Assembly: GCF_000332135.1 (NCBI RefSeq)
Contig: NZ_KB235896.1
Location: 4,642,356 to 4,706,355, forward strand
DNA from: Anabaena sp. PCC 7108
GTDB taxonomy: Bacteria > Cyanobacteriota > Cyanobacteriia > Cyanobacteriales > Nostocaceae
Length of the DNA: 64,000 nucleotides
Reading direction: 5' to 3'
This document shows, piece by piece, positions 17,994-28,106 of the stretch. The notes under the pieces were generated by a model. That model searched no databases. It was given only the letters and a program-made list of their open reading frames with translations, and was not told the DNA's origin. Each line of letters starts with the position of its first letter. Positions within the stretch are counted from its first letter, which is position 1. The position numbers and the translations under genes were made by a program.

Positions 17994-19565
17994 TTATCTG
18001 GGCGTTGATGCCACTTGATCACTGGTGGTTATATTCACCGTGACCTTAACGCTTAATCCCGGTCTGAGCTTGTGTTGCGGGTCGGTGCTGGGATCAAATA
18101 CCAGTCGAATAGGAACCCATTGCACAACCTTGTTGTAGTTGCCAGTGGCGTTATCAGGTGGAATCAAGGCAAAACTAGCTCCCGTTGCCGGACTGATACC
18201 TGCGATGGTGGCGTGGAAGGTTTCACCCGGATAAGCATCAACTTCCACCTCGGCTTTCTCACCAATTTGCAACTTGCCCAAGGCTGTCTCTTTAAAGTTG
18301 GCATCCACATAGACAGCATTAGTTTGCAGTGATACCACTGATAACAAAGGCTGTCCAGTTAGCACTTTTTGTCCTACCTGAGCAGTGAGTTGTCCCACAT
18401 ATCCGCTAATAGGTGCTTTCATCACCGTATAGTTCAACTGCTGCCGAGCCAGTTCTAGTGTGGCTTGAGCCTGTTTAAGTTGCGCCAGAGCTTGCTCCTG
18501 CTGATCCTTCTGTACGGTTACAGTCTGCCCAAATACAGACTTTTCAGCCACTTGCCCTTGAGCCGTTGCCACTTCTGCTCGTGCGCTTTGCTGTTGAGCT
18601 TGAGCATTTTTCACTTCTGCCTGAGATTGAGTAACCGTCTTTTTTGCTGCTGTCAATTCAGCTTGAGCATTCTCATAGGCTGCGCGAGCGGTATCTAATT
18701 GTTGCGCCGAAATTGCCCCTTCTCGATATAGTTGTTCATAGCGATGAAAATCAGCCTGTGTTCTGTTCACGGCTGTTTGTGCCTGAGTAACACCTGCCTG
18801 GTTGGTTTCAACCTTTGCTAAGGCTTGATTGATATTTGCTTGGGCTGCACTCACCGCCGAGGCTTTCGCGGCTAAATTTGACTGAGCCTGTTGCACCTGG
18901 GTAGGATTGGTTTGGCTGGTGATACTTACGGTATCTTTAGCCTCTTTTAATTGGGCTTGAGCCTCAGCCATTGCTGCTTCTGCTTGTTGCACTTTCAGGT
19001 TCAAATCTTGATCTTCCAGAATCAACAAGGATTGACCCGCTTTTACGTAATCGCCATCTTTGACCAATATCTGCTGTACTGTAGCTGGAATTTTGGCAGA
19101 AAGAGGAGACAGGTGTCCTTTAATCTGAGCATTTTCGGTGGAAACATGGGTATTTTGAAATTGCCACCACCGCACCCCGAAATTTGCTCCAACTGCAAGG
19201 GCAATTACACCAATCACCAGCAACAGTCCTCGACCGTATTTTTTACGGACTGTCTGCTGTTTTCCCCGTTCTTCCTTCACTTCATCCTTGACTATTTCAT
19301 CAGTTGTTGCCTGACTATGGGATGAATCTTTATGGTGATGATTATCCTGTTCTAATTCGCCCAAAGTTAATTGGGATGTTTTCGCGGTGTTACCATTGGA
19401 TGAATGGTGATTCCGTTGTCCGTTCTGACTTTCATTTGCATAACCTCTTTGTTGCTCATTCTGCTGGTTTTGAAACTCTGATTCTTCCAGTTTTATTTTG
19501 TGGAGAGCATGAATATCAATCGCATCAGGTTTGGTGATATGGTTTTGAATTGGGGGTCGCTTCAT
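17994..19565 (-). CDS. HlyD/EmrA-family membrane fusion protein
   Basis: A 523-residue periplasmic adaptor of tripartite efflux. It has a cytoplasmic N-terminal region of about 110 residues, unusually rich in Gln, Asn and His (for example DNHHHKDSSHS). One membrane helix follows near 114-133 (LLLVIGVIALAVGANFGVRW). Then comes a lipoyl-like half (VKDGDYVKAGQSLLILEDQD), a long Ala/Gln-rich coiled coil (about 180-380) and the second lipoyl half (MKAPISGYVGQL). It partners the DHA2 transporter downstream. The TetR gene is upstream on the same strand. Confidence 0.93.
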   Translation of the reverse strand: MKRPPIQNHITKPDAIDIHALHKIKLEESEFQNQQNEQQRGYANESQNGQRNHHSSNGNTAKTSQLTLGELEQDNHHHKDSSHSQATTDEIVKDEVKEERGKQQTVRKKYGRGLLLVIGVIALAVGANFGVRWWQFQNTHVSTENAQIKGHLSPLSAKIPATVQQILVKDGDYVKAGQSLLILEDQDLNLKVQQAEAAMAEAQAQLKEAKDTVSITSQTNPTQVQQAQSNLAAKASAVSAAQANINQALAKVETNQAGVTQAQTAVNRTQADFHRYEQLYREGAISAQQLDTARAAYENAQAELTAAKKTVTQSQAEVKNAQAQQQSARAEVATAQGQVAEKSVFGQTVTVQKDQQEQALAQLKQAQATLELARQQLNYTVMKAPISGYVGQLTAQVGQKVLTGQPLLSVVSLQTNAVYVDANFKETALGKLQIGEKAEVEVDAYPGETFHATIAGISPATGASFALIPPDNATGNYNKVVQWVPIRLVFDPSTDPQHKLRPGLSVKVTVNITTSDQVASTPR

Positions 19566-19684
19566 ATATGTCTCAACTTAATTCAATTGCAATGGGATAA
19601 AGGAATTTCAATAGCGAAGGGGCAAACTAGCCATTTCTCTAGAACAGCACCTCTAGAGCAAGACTAGACTGCAAATAAATTTAT

Positions 19685-20320
19685 TTACATTGAAGACAAA
19701 GTGCGGCTAGGAATAGACAATGTTGTCCCAATTCCTCGCACAAATAAGTCCACACAGCTTTCGATGTATTGCTCTCGGCTATAACCCCGTTCAACAAGGG
19801 AAACATAGCGGCGAATCATTCCCGATAGAAGTATGCCAGTGAACTGATCTACGGCTAGAGGCAGATCAACATCTGGACGGACGCTGCCTTTTTCAATACA
19901 GGTGTCTAGATAGGCAATTAGCTTTTCACGCAATGGTAGAAATGATTGCTGTAGAACCTCAACAGCTTCTGTGGGATGCCTCTGAGCTTCCCCAATAAAC
20001 ATCCGAAAGAGGGATTGATTCTCCTCCAGCATCTCATCGTAAAGCTGTGCATAATGCAGCAGATCCCTGTAGAGGTCATGAGTCCACTCCGCTTGGTGGG
20101 TAAGCACCTCAGTCAGTAATGCTGTAATGTGTTGAGCCACTGCTCTTAAAAGTTGCTCTTTGCTTTGAAAATGCCGGAATAAGGTAACTTCACTGACATC
20201 CGCCAGACGAGCAATCTCACGGGTTGTTGCCCCAACGTAGCCTTCCGTAGAAAATACTTCAATAGCGGCTTTCAATAGGCGATCTCGCGTTGCGGCTGTT
20301 CCTCGACTCGTTCGACTCAT
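19685..20320 (-). CDS. TetR/AcrR-family regulator
   Basis: A 211-residue repressor. The N-terminal helix-turn-helix is typical: RDRLLKAAIEVFSTEGYVGA, TTREIARLADVSEVTLFRHF and QSKEQLLRAV. The C-terminal helical ligand domain is unrelated to known ones by eye. It is the first gene of a same-strand set with the HlyD and DHA2 genes. A perfect 8-bp palindrome starts 9 bp before its ATG and is the likely operator. I infer that it represses itself and the efflux genes until a substrate binds. Confidence 0.92.
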   Translation of the reverse strand: MSRTSRGTAATRDRLLKAAIEVFSTEGYVGATTREIARLADVSEVTLFRHFQSKEQLLRAVAQHITALLTEVLTHQAEWTHDLYRDLLHYAQLYDEMLEENQSLFRMFIGEAQRHPTEAVEVLQQSFLPLREKLIAYLDTCIEKGSVRPDVDLPLAVDQFTGILLSGMIRRYVSLVERGYSREQYIESCVDLFVRGIGTTLSIPSRTLSSM

Positions 20321-20328
20321 TATCCTTA

Positions 20329-20348
20329 ATGTAAGTTAGTACTTACAT
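20329..20348. promoter_or_regulatory. putative TetR operator
   Basis: ATGTAAGT-TAGT-ACTTACAT is a perfect 8-bp inverted repeat with a 4-bp spacer, lying 9 bp upstream of the TetR ATG. Size and position are typical of autoregulatory TetR operators. Confidence 0.7.
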
Positions 20349-20726
20349 AGTATAGCCTACCAAACTTATTTTGTTTTTAGACAAGTTGATAAAAGTCGCA
20401 TGGTTTTGTATCCAAGTCAGGAAGTCACTCTTTTGGCTTAGGCATTCAAATATAAGGTGCGTGATATTTGAAATCTCAGGCTACGCAAACATAGCTATAT
20501 CTCATATCAAAATTTATGATCAAACACGCTTAAACATGAATTGAAAGAATTTTGATTAATTATGTTTAATTCAATCAGCAAAATTGGCGTATTTTTGGAC
20601 TAAGTTATGGAATATAGATAAATCCTCCACTTTTAGGAGAACTAGCTGCACCAATCTAAATCAATGCCCATAGCAGGTTAAACTAGGTCTGGTGACAGCC
20701 GCTCCACCGTTCCTTATGAGGCTTTT
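20349..20726. other. intergenic region, no gene seen
   Basis: A 378-bp AT-rich gap between the divergent TetR and YbjN genes. No repeat or RNA gene is recognisable. It must contain both promoters. Confidence 0.4.
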
Positions 20727-21284
20727 ATGGGAGCTAATCTGAAACAGATAGCCAATTACTTAGACAACCTTGGCTGGGAATACCGTTTTGATGATGATGA
20801 AGACAGGATTATTACAGGTGTAGAAGCTGAAAACCTAGAAGATTTTCTGATAGTTGTCCAGTTGGATGAACAGGGAAAATTTTTCCGAGTTTTTGCACCT
20901 CAAGTTCTGGCTGGAGTTAAAGAGCATCCTCACAAAGCATCTATCCTCCAGACAATGCTGGCCATTTCTTGGGAAACCAAAATGCTGCAATGGGAGTATG
21001 ATCCATCCGACGGAGAAATTCGCGCCATTATTGAGTTTCCCCTAGAAGACTCAATTCTCACAGAAAGACAATTTCACCGTTGTTTGAGTGGATTAATTCA
21101 GATTGTTGACAGCATAGCCTTACCCCGCCTACAACAGGTGATGGTAACAGGTAAAGACCCAGGTAATATAGAACTCGGTGAAAGACTGTTACTCAGTATT
21201 CAGGAAGAAGCCCCCGGATTACTGGATTTGCTAGAAAAGGCAATGGAAGCTCGGAAAAAACGGGGAAGTTTTCCGAATGAGTGA
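20727..21284 (+). CDS. YbjN domain protein
   Basis: A 185-residue protein with a YbjN/type III chaperone-like fold: IANYLDNLGWEYRFDDDEDR, then VEAENLEDFLIVVQLDEQGK, FRVFAPQVL and IEFPLEDSILTERQFHRCL. In cyanobacteria such proteins are regularly conserved but functionally unassigned. The C-terminal 35 residues are charged and helical. It is followed after 77 bp by a DUF3318 gene on the same strand. Confidence 0.8.
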   Translation: MGANLKQIANYLDNLGWEYRFDDDEDRIITGVEAENLEDFLIVVQLDEQGKFFRVFAPQVLAGVKEHPHKASILQTMLAISWETKMLQWEYDPSDGEIRAIIEFPLEDSILTERQFHRCLSGLIQIVDSIALPRLQQVMVTGKDPGNIELGERLLLSIQEEAPGLLDLLEKAMEARKKRGSFPNE

Positions 21285-21361
21285 GGCGGATTATCACTGA
21301 AATAGCTATACTCCAAAGTGATACCCTCACTATATACTAAAATTTTTTAGGGCTGGATTTT

Positions 21362-22006
21362 ATGACATCCTATGCAACCTCCTCAGCCAAAGCGGAAATG
21401 AGTGAACTCCGTCGGTTGAAAAGCTTACTACCACCAGAATTACAAAGTTGGGTCACGGTTGAAGGCACAACTGAGGTTAATCCACCCCTGGTCCGCTGCG
21501 AAGAAATTGGTAAAGACCAAGTAGAAATTCAAATCGACTTGGTGAAATGGGATGCTTTAGCAATGGATCAGCGTAATCTCCTGTTCTGGCACGAAGTGGC
21601 TCGCGTTCAAAATGATACAATTCCCAAAGATGGTTGGGAAATGGCAGCACTGGCGATTGGATTAGGTGGTGCTGTGGGTGAATTATGGGTACAAGATGGA
21701 TTGCTGCTGGTGTTAGCTTTGGCGCTGTGTGGCGTTTCTGGTTGGCGACTCTATCAAAAAAATAACGGAGACAAGCAACTCAAAGAAATACTCGATGCAG
21801 ACGAAAAAGCGATCGCACTAGCAACTCGTTTTGGTTACAGTCTCCCCAACGCCTACAAGAGTTTAGGTAGTGCTTTGAAAACCTTAGTTGAAAACACTCC
21901 TAGCAAGCGTCAGCGTTCTCGATATGAAGCCAGATTATCTGCCCTTAAACGCAGCGCCAACAAAGCCAAAACCAAATCTAGATCCACAGATGAGACTGGT
22001 ATCTAG
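21362..22006 (+). CDS. DUF3318 membrane protein
   Basis: A 214-residue protein matching cyanobacterial DUF3318. The N-terminal domain is soluble (MSELRRLKSLLPPELQSWVT, then VRCEEIGKDQVEIQIDLVKW and RNLLFWHEVARVQND). Two closely spaced hydrophobic segments lie near 98-130 (MAALAIGLGGAVGELWV and LLLVLALALCGVSGWRLY). The C-terminus is basic (SKRQRSRYEARLSALKRSAN). Function is unknown. The start fits a typical AGGGCTGGA-type region just upstream. Confidence 0.82.
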   Translation: MTSYATSSAKAEMSELRRLKSLLPPELQSWVTVEGTTEVNPPLVRCEEIGKDQVEIQIDLVKWDALAMDQRNLLFWHEVARVQNDTIPKDGWEMAALAIGLGGAVGELWVQDGLLLVLALALCGVSGWRLYQKNNGDKQLKEILDADEKAIALATRFGYSLPNAYKSLGSALKTLVENTPSKRQRSRYEARLSALKRSANKAKTKSRSTDETGI

Positions 22007-22140
22007 AACCTAGAAACTAAGTGGGTTTGGTGACACCCAACCCACAAAAAAGTAGATGAATATTTGAATTTGGTCTTTCATGGCATTGAAAATAGTTACC
22101 CGTCTTGAGTCGGCAACCTTGTCGCTGTCGAAGCTTCATC

Positions 22141-24078
22141 ATGTATTCTTTCAAAAAAATTTTGTTTTTTTGCTTCTTAACAGCATTATCAATAAGCATA
22201 ATTGTATGCGCTCCTATCAAAGGCTCAACACAACAAATAATAAGTAAAGCATTTCCACCCGAAAAACAATATCAAAAACAACATCTTGTGGTGGGAAGTG
22301 AACTTGACTATCCTCCCTACGCTCTAGTTAATTCTCAGGGTAAAGCTGACGGATTTAGTGTTGATCTGATCAAGGCAGTTGCTGAAGTGATGGATCTAGA
22401 ACTGGAATTTAAAGTCAAACCTTGGAACGAAATTCGCACCAACTTAGAAAAGGGAGAAATTGATGTTTTACCATTAGTCTCTTATAACCCAGAACGCGCT
22501 CGTGTATTCGATTTTTCTGCACCTCATACTATCGCGTATGCAGCAGCTTTTGCTCGCAAAGGAAGCCCCAGAATTAATTCGATTGATGACTTACGAGATC
22601 AAAAAATTATTGTCATGAAATCCGATTGGACTCATGACTATTTACACAGAAAAAATATATCTCCAAACTTAATTCTGGTAAAAGATTTGGCTGATGCACT
22701 CCGTCTGCTGGCTTCAGGAAAATACGATTATGTCTTTGCTCCCATGCTTCCTGGCTTACTTTTAGTCAAACAACTGCACTTATCTAATATAGGAGTAGCT
22801 GGTAAACCTATTCAGGTAGAGAATAATGATTTTTCATTTGCAGTGAAAAAAGGTAATACTAAATTACTTTTTATTCTGAATCAGGGACTGCAAATTATCA
22901 AAACTAATGGTAAGTATGATCAAATCTACGATAAATGGTTTGGTGAAGTAGCTCCCAGAGGTATGGATCAAGAAGAAGTTATTAAATTAATTAGAAATAT
23001 TGGAATTGCATCTGCTGTGCTTGCTTTTGGTATTCTGGCATGGTCCTTTTCACTAAAAAGAAAAGTTTATTTTCGTACCCTAGAATTAGAAAAACAAATA
23101 GCTCAACGCATAAAAGTAGAAATGGAACTCCGTCAAACCCTGCAAATCAAGGATGAATTAGCCAAAACTGCTACAGCGCAAGCAACTCAAATCGAACAAG
23201 CTATGAAAGAGCTAAGGCAGACCCAATCTCAACTGATTCACACAGAAAAAATGTTAAGTTTAGGGCAACTTGTTGGCGGACTTGCCCATGAAATTAATAA
23301 TCCTATTAGTTTTATATATGGTAATTTATCACATCTACGAAATTATCATCAAAATTTAGTTAGATTGATTCAATCTTATCAGCAATATTACCCTGATCCA
23401 CCAGAATGGTTGCAAAAAGATTTGGAAGAAATAGAGCTAGATTTTGTAATTGAAGATGGGAATAAGATACTTAAATCTATGGAATTGGGGAGTGAACGTA
23501 TTCGAGATATTGTCCTTTCTCTGCGTAATTTCTCAAGACTTAATGAAGCTGAAGTTAAACAAGTTGATATCCATAAAGGCATTGACAGTACACTAGTAAT
23601 TTTGCAAAATAGCCTCAGAATTAAACCTAATTATCCAGAGATTAAAGTCATTAAAAATTATGGTCAAATTCCCCCAGTGGAATGTTACCCTGGACAATTA
23701 AATCAGGTATATCTCAACCTTTTAACAAATGCAATATACGCCTTAGAAGAGAAATTTAAACAGGAAGAATTAACAATTAAAAATCAAAATAATTTAGATG
23801 GTAAATTGGATAATTATCATATTTGGATTAACACAGAGTTAGTTAATAACAATCTTGTAAAAATTAACATTGCTGATAATGGCTGTGGAATTTCTGAAGA
23901 AGTACATAAACATATCTTTGACCCATTTTTTACGACTAAACCTGTCGGGAAAGGAACAGGGCTGGGTTTATCTATCAGCTACCAAATAGTGACGGTAAAA
24001 CATGGCGGCAAATTGTGGTGTAATTCCACACCTGGAAAAGGAACTCAATTTGTGATTGAAATTCCTATGCATTTATAG
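22141..24078 (+). CDS. sensor histidine kinase with periplasmic substrate-binding domain
   Basis: A 645-residue membrane sensor. It has a signal peptide, then a family-3 solute-binding domain (about 45-285; [40 protein letters not shown]). One membrane helix lies near 295-315, then a coiled coil. The HisKA box is [20 protein letters not shown] with the phospho-accepting His near 383. The HATPase has [20 protein letters not shown] near 578 and [15 protein letters not shown]. It probably senses a small solute such as an amino acid. No response regulator gene is adjacent. I use the ATG at 22141 because the TTG at 22105 would precede the signal peptide. Confidence 0.92.
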   Translation: MYSFKKILFFCFLTALSISIIVCAPIKGSTQQIISKAFPPEKQYQKQHLVVGSELDYPPYALVNSQGKADGFSVDLIKAVAEVMDLELEFKVKPWNEIRTNLEKGEIDVLPLVSYNPERARVFDFSAPHTIAYAAAFARKGSPRINSIDDLRDQKIIVMKSDWTHDYLHRKNISPNLILVKDLADALRLLASGKYDYVFAPMLPGLLLVKQLHLSNIGVAGKPIQVENNDFSFAVKKGNTKLLFILNQGLQIIKTNGKYDQIYDKWFGEVAPRGMDQEEVIKLIRNIGIASAVLAFGILAWSFSLKRKVYFRTLELEKQIAQRIKVEMELRQTLQIKDELAKTATAQATQIEQAMKELRQTQSQLIHTEKMLSLGQLVGGLAHEINNPISFIYGNLSHLRNYHQNLVRLIQSYQQYYPDPPEWLQKDLEEIELDFVIEDGNKILKSMELGSERIRDIVLSLRNFSRLNEAEVKQVDIHKGIDSTLVILQNSLRIKPNYPEIKVIKNYGQIPPVECYPGQLNQVYLNLLTNAIYALEEKFKQEELTIKNQNNLDGKLDNYHIWINTELVNNNLVKINIADNGCGISEEVHKHIFDPFFTTKPVGKGTGLGLSISYQIVTVKHGGKLWCNSTPGKGTQFVIEIPMHL

Positions 24079-24134
24079 CAGGTCACAGGGAGAACAGGTT
24101 TGTCTGTACTTCCCAGTCACCAGTCCCCATTAAT

Positions 24135-24932
24135 TTACAACTGCTTGAGCATTTTATGGGTCTGGGGAATCACCCGCACTTGTTTAACAAACTTCTTCAT
24201 CAAAGTTTGCCATGCTAAAATTTGGTCTGGAGAAGGAGCTACAACAGGTACTTGACTGAATTGTTCCGATTCCGCCAAAGGTGTCACAGGTTGCAGAAAT
24301 ATAGGGATATCCTGAGATATACCAGCTACTAATAAAGCAGAACGTTCCAATTCATCAGGATCTGTCCTTTGAGAGACAATTATTTTCACAAAAACCTCTA
24401 AATTTGCGTCAAAGCATAGTTGGAGGGATTTTTGGTGTTCTGTCCAATGACTTTCACCACTCACACTAGGCAGTTTTAAATCCATGCCTACAGAGTCAAT
24501 GTATGGAAGAATTATAGCCAATTGCTCTGGGCGATGTCCGCCTGTTTCCAAATATATAGGTAGATGGGTAAGCGATCGCACAGAGGGTAAAAATTGCGCC
24601 AAAAATGGGGCATGAAGAAGTGGTTCTCCCCCCGTTAAGCTGATGCTATCGTGTAGAGAAGGTAAATTTTGCCTTTCCACCCATTCGATTAAAATAGCTA
24701 GTGAGACCGGATTAGAATGAAGTTCAAAATCTCGTAATCCAGGTGAACGCTCTATCTTACACACAGAAGGTGCATTCCATGTATGGGCGCTATCGCAAAA
24801 GTGACAACGCAAGTCACAAAGACCAAAGCGAATAAAAATCTGACGTGTCCCGACATTCAGTCCTTCCCCTTGAATAGCAGAAAAAACTTCAACCAGGCGT
24901 GCGGTAGGTTTAACTCTAGTGTTAGCAATCAT
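24135..24932 (-). CDS. queE: 7-carboxy-7-deazaguanine synthase (QueE), radical SAM
   Basis: A 265-residue radical SAM enzyme. The opening VEVFSAIQGEGLNVGTRQIF and FIRFGLCDLRCHFCDSAHTW contain the CxxxCxxC cluster motif seen in QueE. SLTGGEPLLH and GMDLKLPS follow. QueE converts carboxytetrahydropterin to CDG on the queuosine/preQ1 pathway. I use the ATG at 24932; a GTG at 24971 would add 13 residues with no family match. Other queuosine genes are not in the window. It is convergent with the sensor kinase gene. Confidence 0.88.
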   Translation of the reverse strand: MIANTRVKPTARLVEVFSAIQGEGLNVGTRQIFIRFGLCDLRCHFCDSAHTWNAPSVCKIERSPGLRDFELHSNPVSLAILIEWVERQNLPSLHDSISLTGGEPLLHAPFLAQFLPSVRSLTHLPIYLETGGHRPEQLAIILPYIDSVGMDLKLPSVSGESHWTEHQKSLQLCFDANLEVFVKIIVSQRTDPDELERSALLVAGISQDIPIFLQPVTPLAESEQFSQVPVVAPSPDQILAWQTLMKKFVKQVRVIPQTHKMLKQL

Positions 24933-25130
24933 GGGATGATATATGGCAGCGCGATCGCACCGATTTGGCACAACAGCAAGTATGTTTTAGCTTCTTGTTC
25001 CATTGTGAACCCTCGCTGACGATCTCTCATCTCTGAGCTAAAAACTAGCCACTTGTCCTTAATCCTACTGTTTAAAAATTAGGTTAAGTAATTTTCTCGG
25101 ACAAAACAATGTTTGGCAGATTAGATTTAG

Positions 25131-26180
25131 ATGGCAACTAAAGTGCATAGCTTCATGAGTAGCCAACCCACAGAGGCAGATTTCCCTGTTACTTACCTGA
25201 ACGACACAGCGACAGTGCAAGTGTCTACACGTCTGAGCGTGCTTGAGGCTGTCGGCTTTAAGCAAACCTGCCAAAACTTAATCCAAGCTGATTCAAAACC
25301 TCAGGAAATTGTCATTGACTTCCAAAATACTACCTTTATGGATAGTAGTGGATTAGGGGCTTTGGTAAGTAATTTAAAATATGCCCAGGAAAAAGGAACC
25401 GCATTCGCACTTCGTAATGTTACTCCCCAAGTCATGGCAGTGCTAAACCTGACAGGATTAGATCAGGTATTTTCTATTGAGTCTCTAAACAGCGTCGAAC
25501 CAATAGAATCTATTCAGCCTGGAGATAGCCGGAAAAACGTGGTGAGGAAAGTAGATCCGCTACCCCAAACTCATCCTTCTGTGGCCTCGTGGATGAAAAG
25601 GTTGATTGATATAGTCGGCTCATTGGTAGGTTTAGTGATTACAGGGTTTTTATTCATTCCGATTGCGATCGCTATTCAAGTCAACGATCCCGGACCAATT
25701 TTCTTCCGTCAAATTCGTTGCGGTTGGATGGGTAAACATTTTGCTATTTGGAAATTTCGCTCTATGTGCGTGGATGCGGAAGCGAAAAAATCTCAGGTCA
25801 AAAATCAGGTCGCAGGTGCTTTCTTTAAAAATGAGAACGATCCCAGAATTACAAAGGTAGGTCGTTTTCTACGACGCACAAGTCTGGATGAATTACCTCA
25901 ATTTTGGAACGTCCTCAAAGGCGAAATGAGCTTGGTTGGCACTCGTCCACCTACCCCTGATGAAGTAGAACGTTATGAAGTACCTGAGTGGCAACGTTTG
26001 GATGTTAAACCTGGCATGACAGGCGAATGGCAAGTAAACGGACGCTCTACAGTCCGCAGTTTTGAGGATGTAATTCGCTTAGATTTGCAGTATCAAAAAA
26101 ATTGGACTTTAGTTTACGATTTAAGGCTGATTCTCAAAACCATAACCATATTGTTTAACAAAAACAGTGGGGCTGTTTAA
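25131..26180 (+). CDS. STAS domain fused to a bacterial sugar transferase
   Basis: A 349-residue fusion. Residues of about 17-115 are a STAS/anti-sigma-antagonist domain (VIDFQNTTFMDSSGLGALVS with the DSSG phosphoserine motif near 71-74). Residues 155-349 are a polyprenyl-phosphate sugar transferase: one membrane segment near 159-182, IFFRQIRCGWMGKHFAIWKF, RRTSLDELPQFWNVLKGEMS, and LVGTRPP. The transferase starts exopolysaccharide or glycan assembly by loading a sugar on undecaprenyl phosphate. The STAS part may tie it to a kinase/phosphatase switch. A glycosyltransferase gene follows 376 bp later. Confidence 0.9.
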   Translation: MATKVHSFMSSQPTEADFPVTYLNDTATVQVSTRLSVLEAVGFKQTCQNLIQADSKPQEIVIDFQNTTFMDSSGLGALVSNLKYAQEKGTAFALRNVTPQVMAVLNLTGLDQVFSIESLNSVEPIESIQPGDSRKNVVRKVDPLPQTHPSVASWMKRLIDIVGSLVGLVITGFLFIPIAIAIQVNDPGPIFFRQIRCGWMGKHFAIWKFRSMCVDAEAKKSQVKNQVAGAFFKNENDPRITKVGRFLRRTSLDELPQFWNVLKGEMSLVGTRPPTPDEVERYEVPEWQRLDVKPGMTGEWQVNGRSTVRSFEDVIRLDLQYQKNWTLVYDLRLILKTITILFNKNSGAV

Positions 26181-26318
26181 CAGTTATCAGTTTGATTACA
26201 CTTAACTAAAGCTCTTCAAAAATAAGGTTTCCGGCATTGGTGGCGGCTCTAAATCCCCCCACCTTTATGTCCTCATCACTGTTCGCTGTTGAAGCTAAAA
26301 CTACCAAATTTAACTTCT

Positions 26319-26366
26319 AAAATTTACCCAAGTCTTTGTTATGGCTTTGGGTAAATTTTGCTTTTA
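26319..26366 (+). terminator. terminator after the sugar transferase gene
   Basis: A perfect 12-bp inverted repeat (AAAATTTACCCA / TGGGTAAATTTT) with a 17-nt loop is followed by GCTTTT. It lies about 140 bp past the stop. Confidence 0.7.
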
Positions 26367-26556
26367 TGGCAGTTGACAATCAGTTTAATTGTTATTCTTT
26401 AAAAAGCTGATATCAAAATTTACATAATCTTCAACGAAAAGTTACTGACAAGAAAGAAGTATAAAGAGACAATGATATATTATGCTCTAAAGTGACTTTG
26501 AAGACAAATACTGACTCTCATTTAACAAAAAACCAGGGAACTCCGACTGAGTTGTT

Positions 26557-27828
26557 ATGCGGATTTTAATCTATTCCTACAATTACCACCCAGAGCCTAT
26601 TGGTATTGCCCCACTAATGACTGAATTAGCAGAGGGACTAGTGAAGCGTGGACACCAAGTACGCGTAGTCACAGCTATGCCTAACTACCCTGAACGTCAA
26701 ATTTATCAAGAATATCGCGGTAAATTTTATGTGACCGAACATAAAAATGGTGTTCAAATTCAACGCAGTTATGTATGGATTCGTCCACAGCCCAACCTGT
26801 TAGATCGGGTGATGCTAGATGGTAGTTTTGTGATCACCAGCTTTTTTCCAGCAATTATCGGCTGGCGGCCAGATGTCATTCTTTCTACATCTCCATCTCT
26901 GCCAGTGTGCGTACCTGCTGCACTTTTAGGATGGTTACGCGCCTGTCCAGTGATCTTAAATCTACAAGACATATTACCAGAAGCCGCTATCCACGTCGGC
27001 TTGCTAAAAAATAAATTACTGATCAAAATATTTACAGAATTAGAAAAATTTGCTTACGCCTCGGCCACAAAAATTAGCGTTATTACTGAGGGATTTGTAG
27101 AAAACTTGATCTCAAAGAGTGTACCAGCTGACAAAATTATCCAAATTCCCAACTGGGTTGACGTGAATTTTATCAGCCCATTACCAAAAGAGGATAACCC
27201 TTTCCGTGCTGTACATAACCTAAATGGGAAATTTGTGGTCTTATATTCAGGGAATATCGCCCTCACACAAGGCTTAGAAACAGTTATTAAAGCTGCGGTC
27301 AAACTACGTGATATTACAGAAATTGCGTTGGTAATTGTTGGTGAAGCCAAAGGGTTACAGCGTTTACAACAACAATGTTTAGACTGGGGTGCTGATAACG
27401 TTTTATTATTACCCTTTCAAGCCCGTAAAGATTTACCACAAATGTTGGCAGCAGCAGATGTAGGTTTGGTAGTGCAGAAGAAAAATGTCATATCTTTTAA
27501 TATGCCCTCCAAAATTCAAGTATTACTTGCCAGCGGCAGCGCATTAGTAGGATCTGTACCTGAAAATGGTACAGCAGCTAGAGCAATTAAACAAAGCGGT
27601 GGTGGACTTATTGTTCCTCCAGAAGACCCCCAAGCCTTAGCTACAGCAATTTTAGACCTCTATCACAACCCAGAAAAGGTAAAAACTCTGGGTGAGAAGA
27701 GTCGTCAATATGCTGTGGAGAATTATTCTTTTGAGCAAGCTTTAAATCAGTATGAGTCGTTGTGTTACTCTTTAACCGCAGACGGTAAAGCAATTCAGCC
27801 TAAAGTAGTCAGAAAACAGGAAGTTTAA
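26557..27828 (+). CDS. WcaI-type glycosyltransferase (GT4)
   Basis: A 423-residue GT-B glycosyltransferase close to the WcaI/WbuB group of exopolysaccharide synthesis. The N-terminal domain opens IYSYNYHPEPIGIAPLMTEL, followed by RGHQVRVVTAMPNYPE. The C-terminal nucleotide-sugar domain has VVLYSGNIALTQGLETVIKA and FNMPSKIQVLLASGSALVGS. It follows a sugar transferase on the same strand; the terminator between suggests separate transcription. It likely adds a sugar to a lipid-linked glycan. Confidence 0.9.
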   Translation: MRILIYSYNYHPEPIGIAPLMTELAEGLVKRGHQVRVVTAMPNYPERQIYQEYRGKFYVTEHKNGVQIQRSYVWIRPQPNLLDRVMLDGSFVITSFFPAIIGWRPDVILSTSPSLPVCVPAALLGWLRACPVILNLQDILPEAAIHVGLLKNKLLIKIFTELEKFAYASATKISVITEGFVENLISKSVPADKIIQIPNWVDVNFISPLPKEDNPFRAVHNLNGKFVVLYSGNIALTQGLETVIKAAVKLRDITEIALVIVGEAKGLQRLQQQCLDWGADNVLLLPFQARKDLPQMLAAADVGLVVQKKNVISFNMPSKIQVLLASGSALVGSVPENGTAARAIKQSGGGLIVPPEDPQALATAILDLYHNPEKVKTLGEKSRQYAVENYSFEQALNQYESLCYSLTADGKAIQPKVVRKQEV

Positions 27829-28106
27829 CCAACTATTACCAGAAAGCCCAAAGCAAGCGGTTGCATTTTCCATTCCCTACTGGCATAGCCAATTGCAGAG
27901 AAGCATAACTAGTGCATTGGTCAAAAATTTTCTAAACGTCAGAAAAAGTAGCAACCTAAGCAGCTAATTGTCAGACTTGTCCCATAAACACCTATTTTTT
28001 TGTTAGTATTCAAAAAAACGTCATCATAAATTAGCAGTTAGTTTGCTTATCAAAAATAAGCAACTGGAACAAGTTCTTATAAAAGGAAAAAAGCACCTGA
28101 GGTTGA

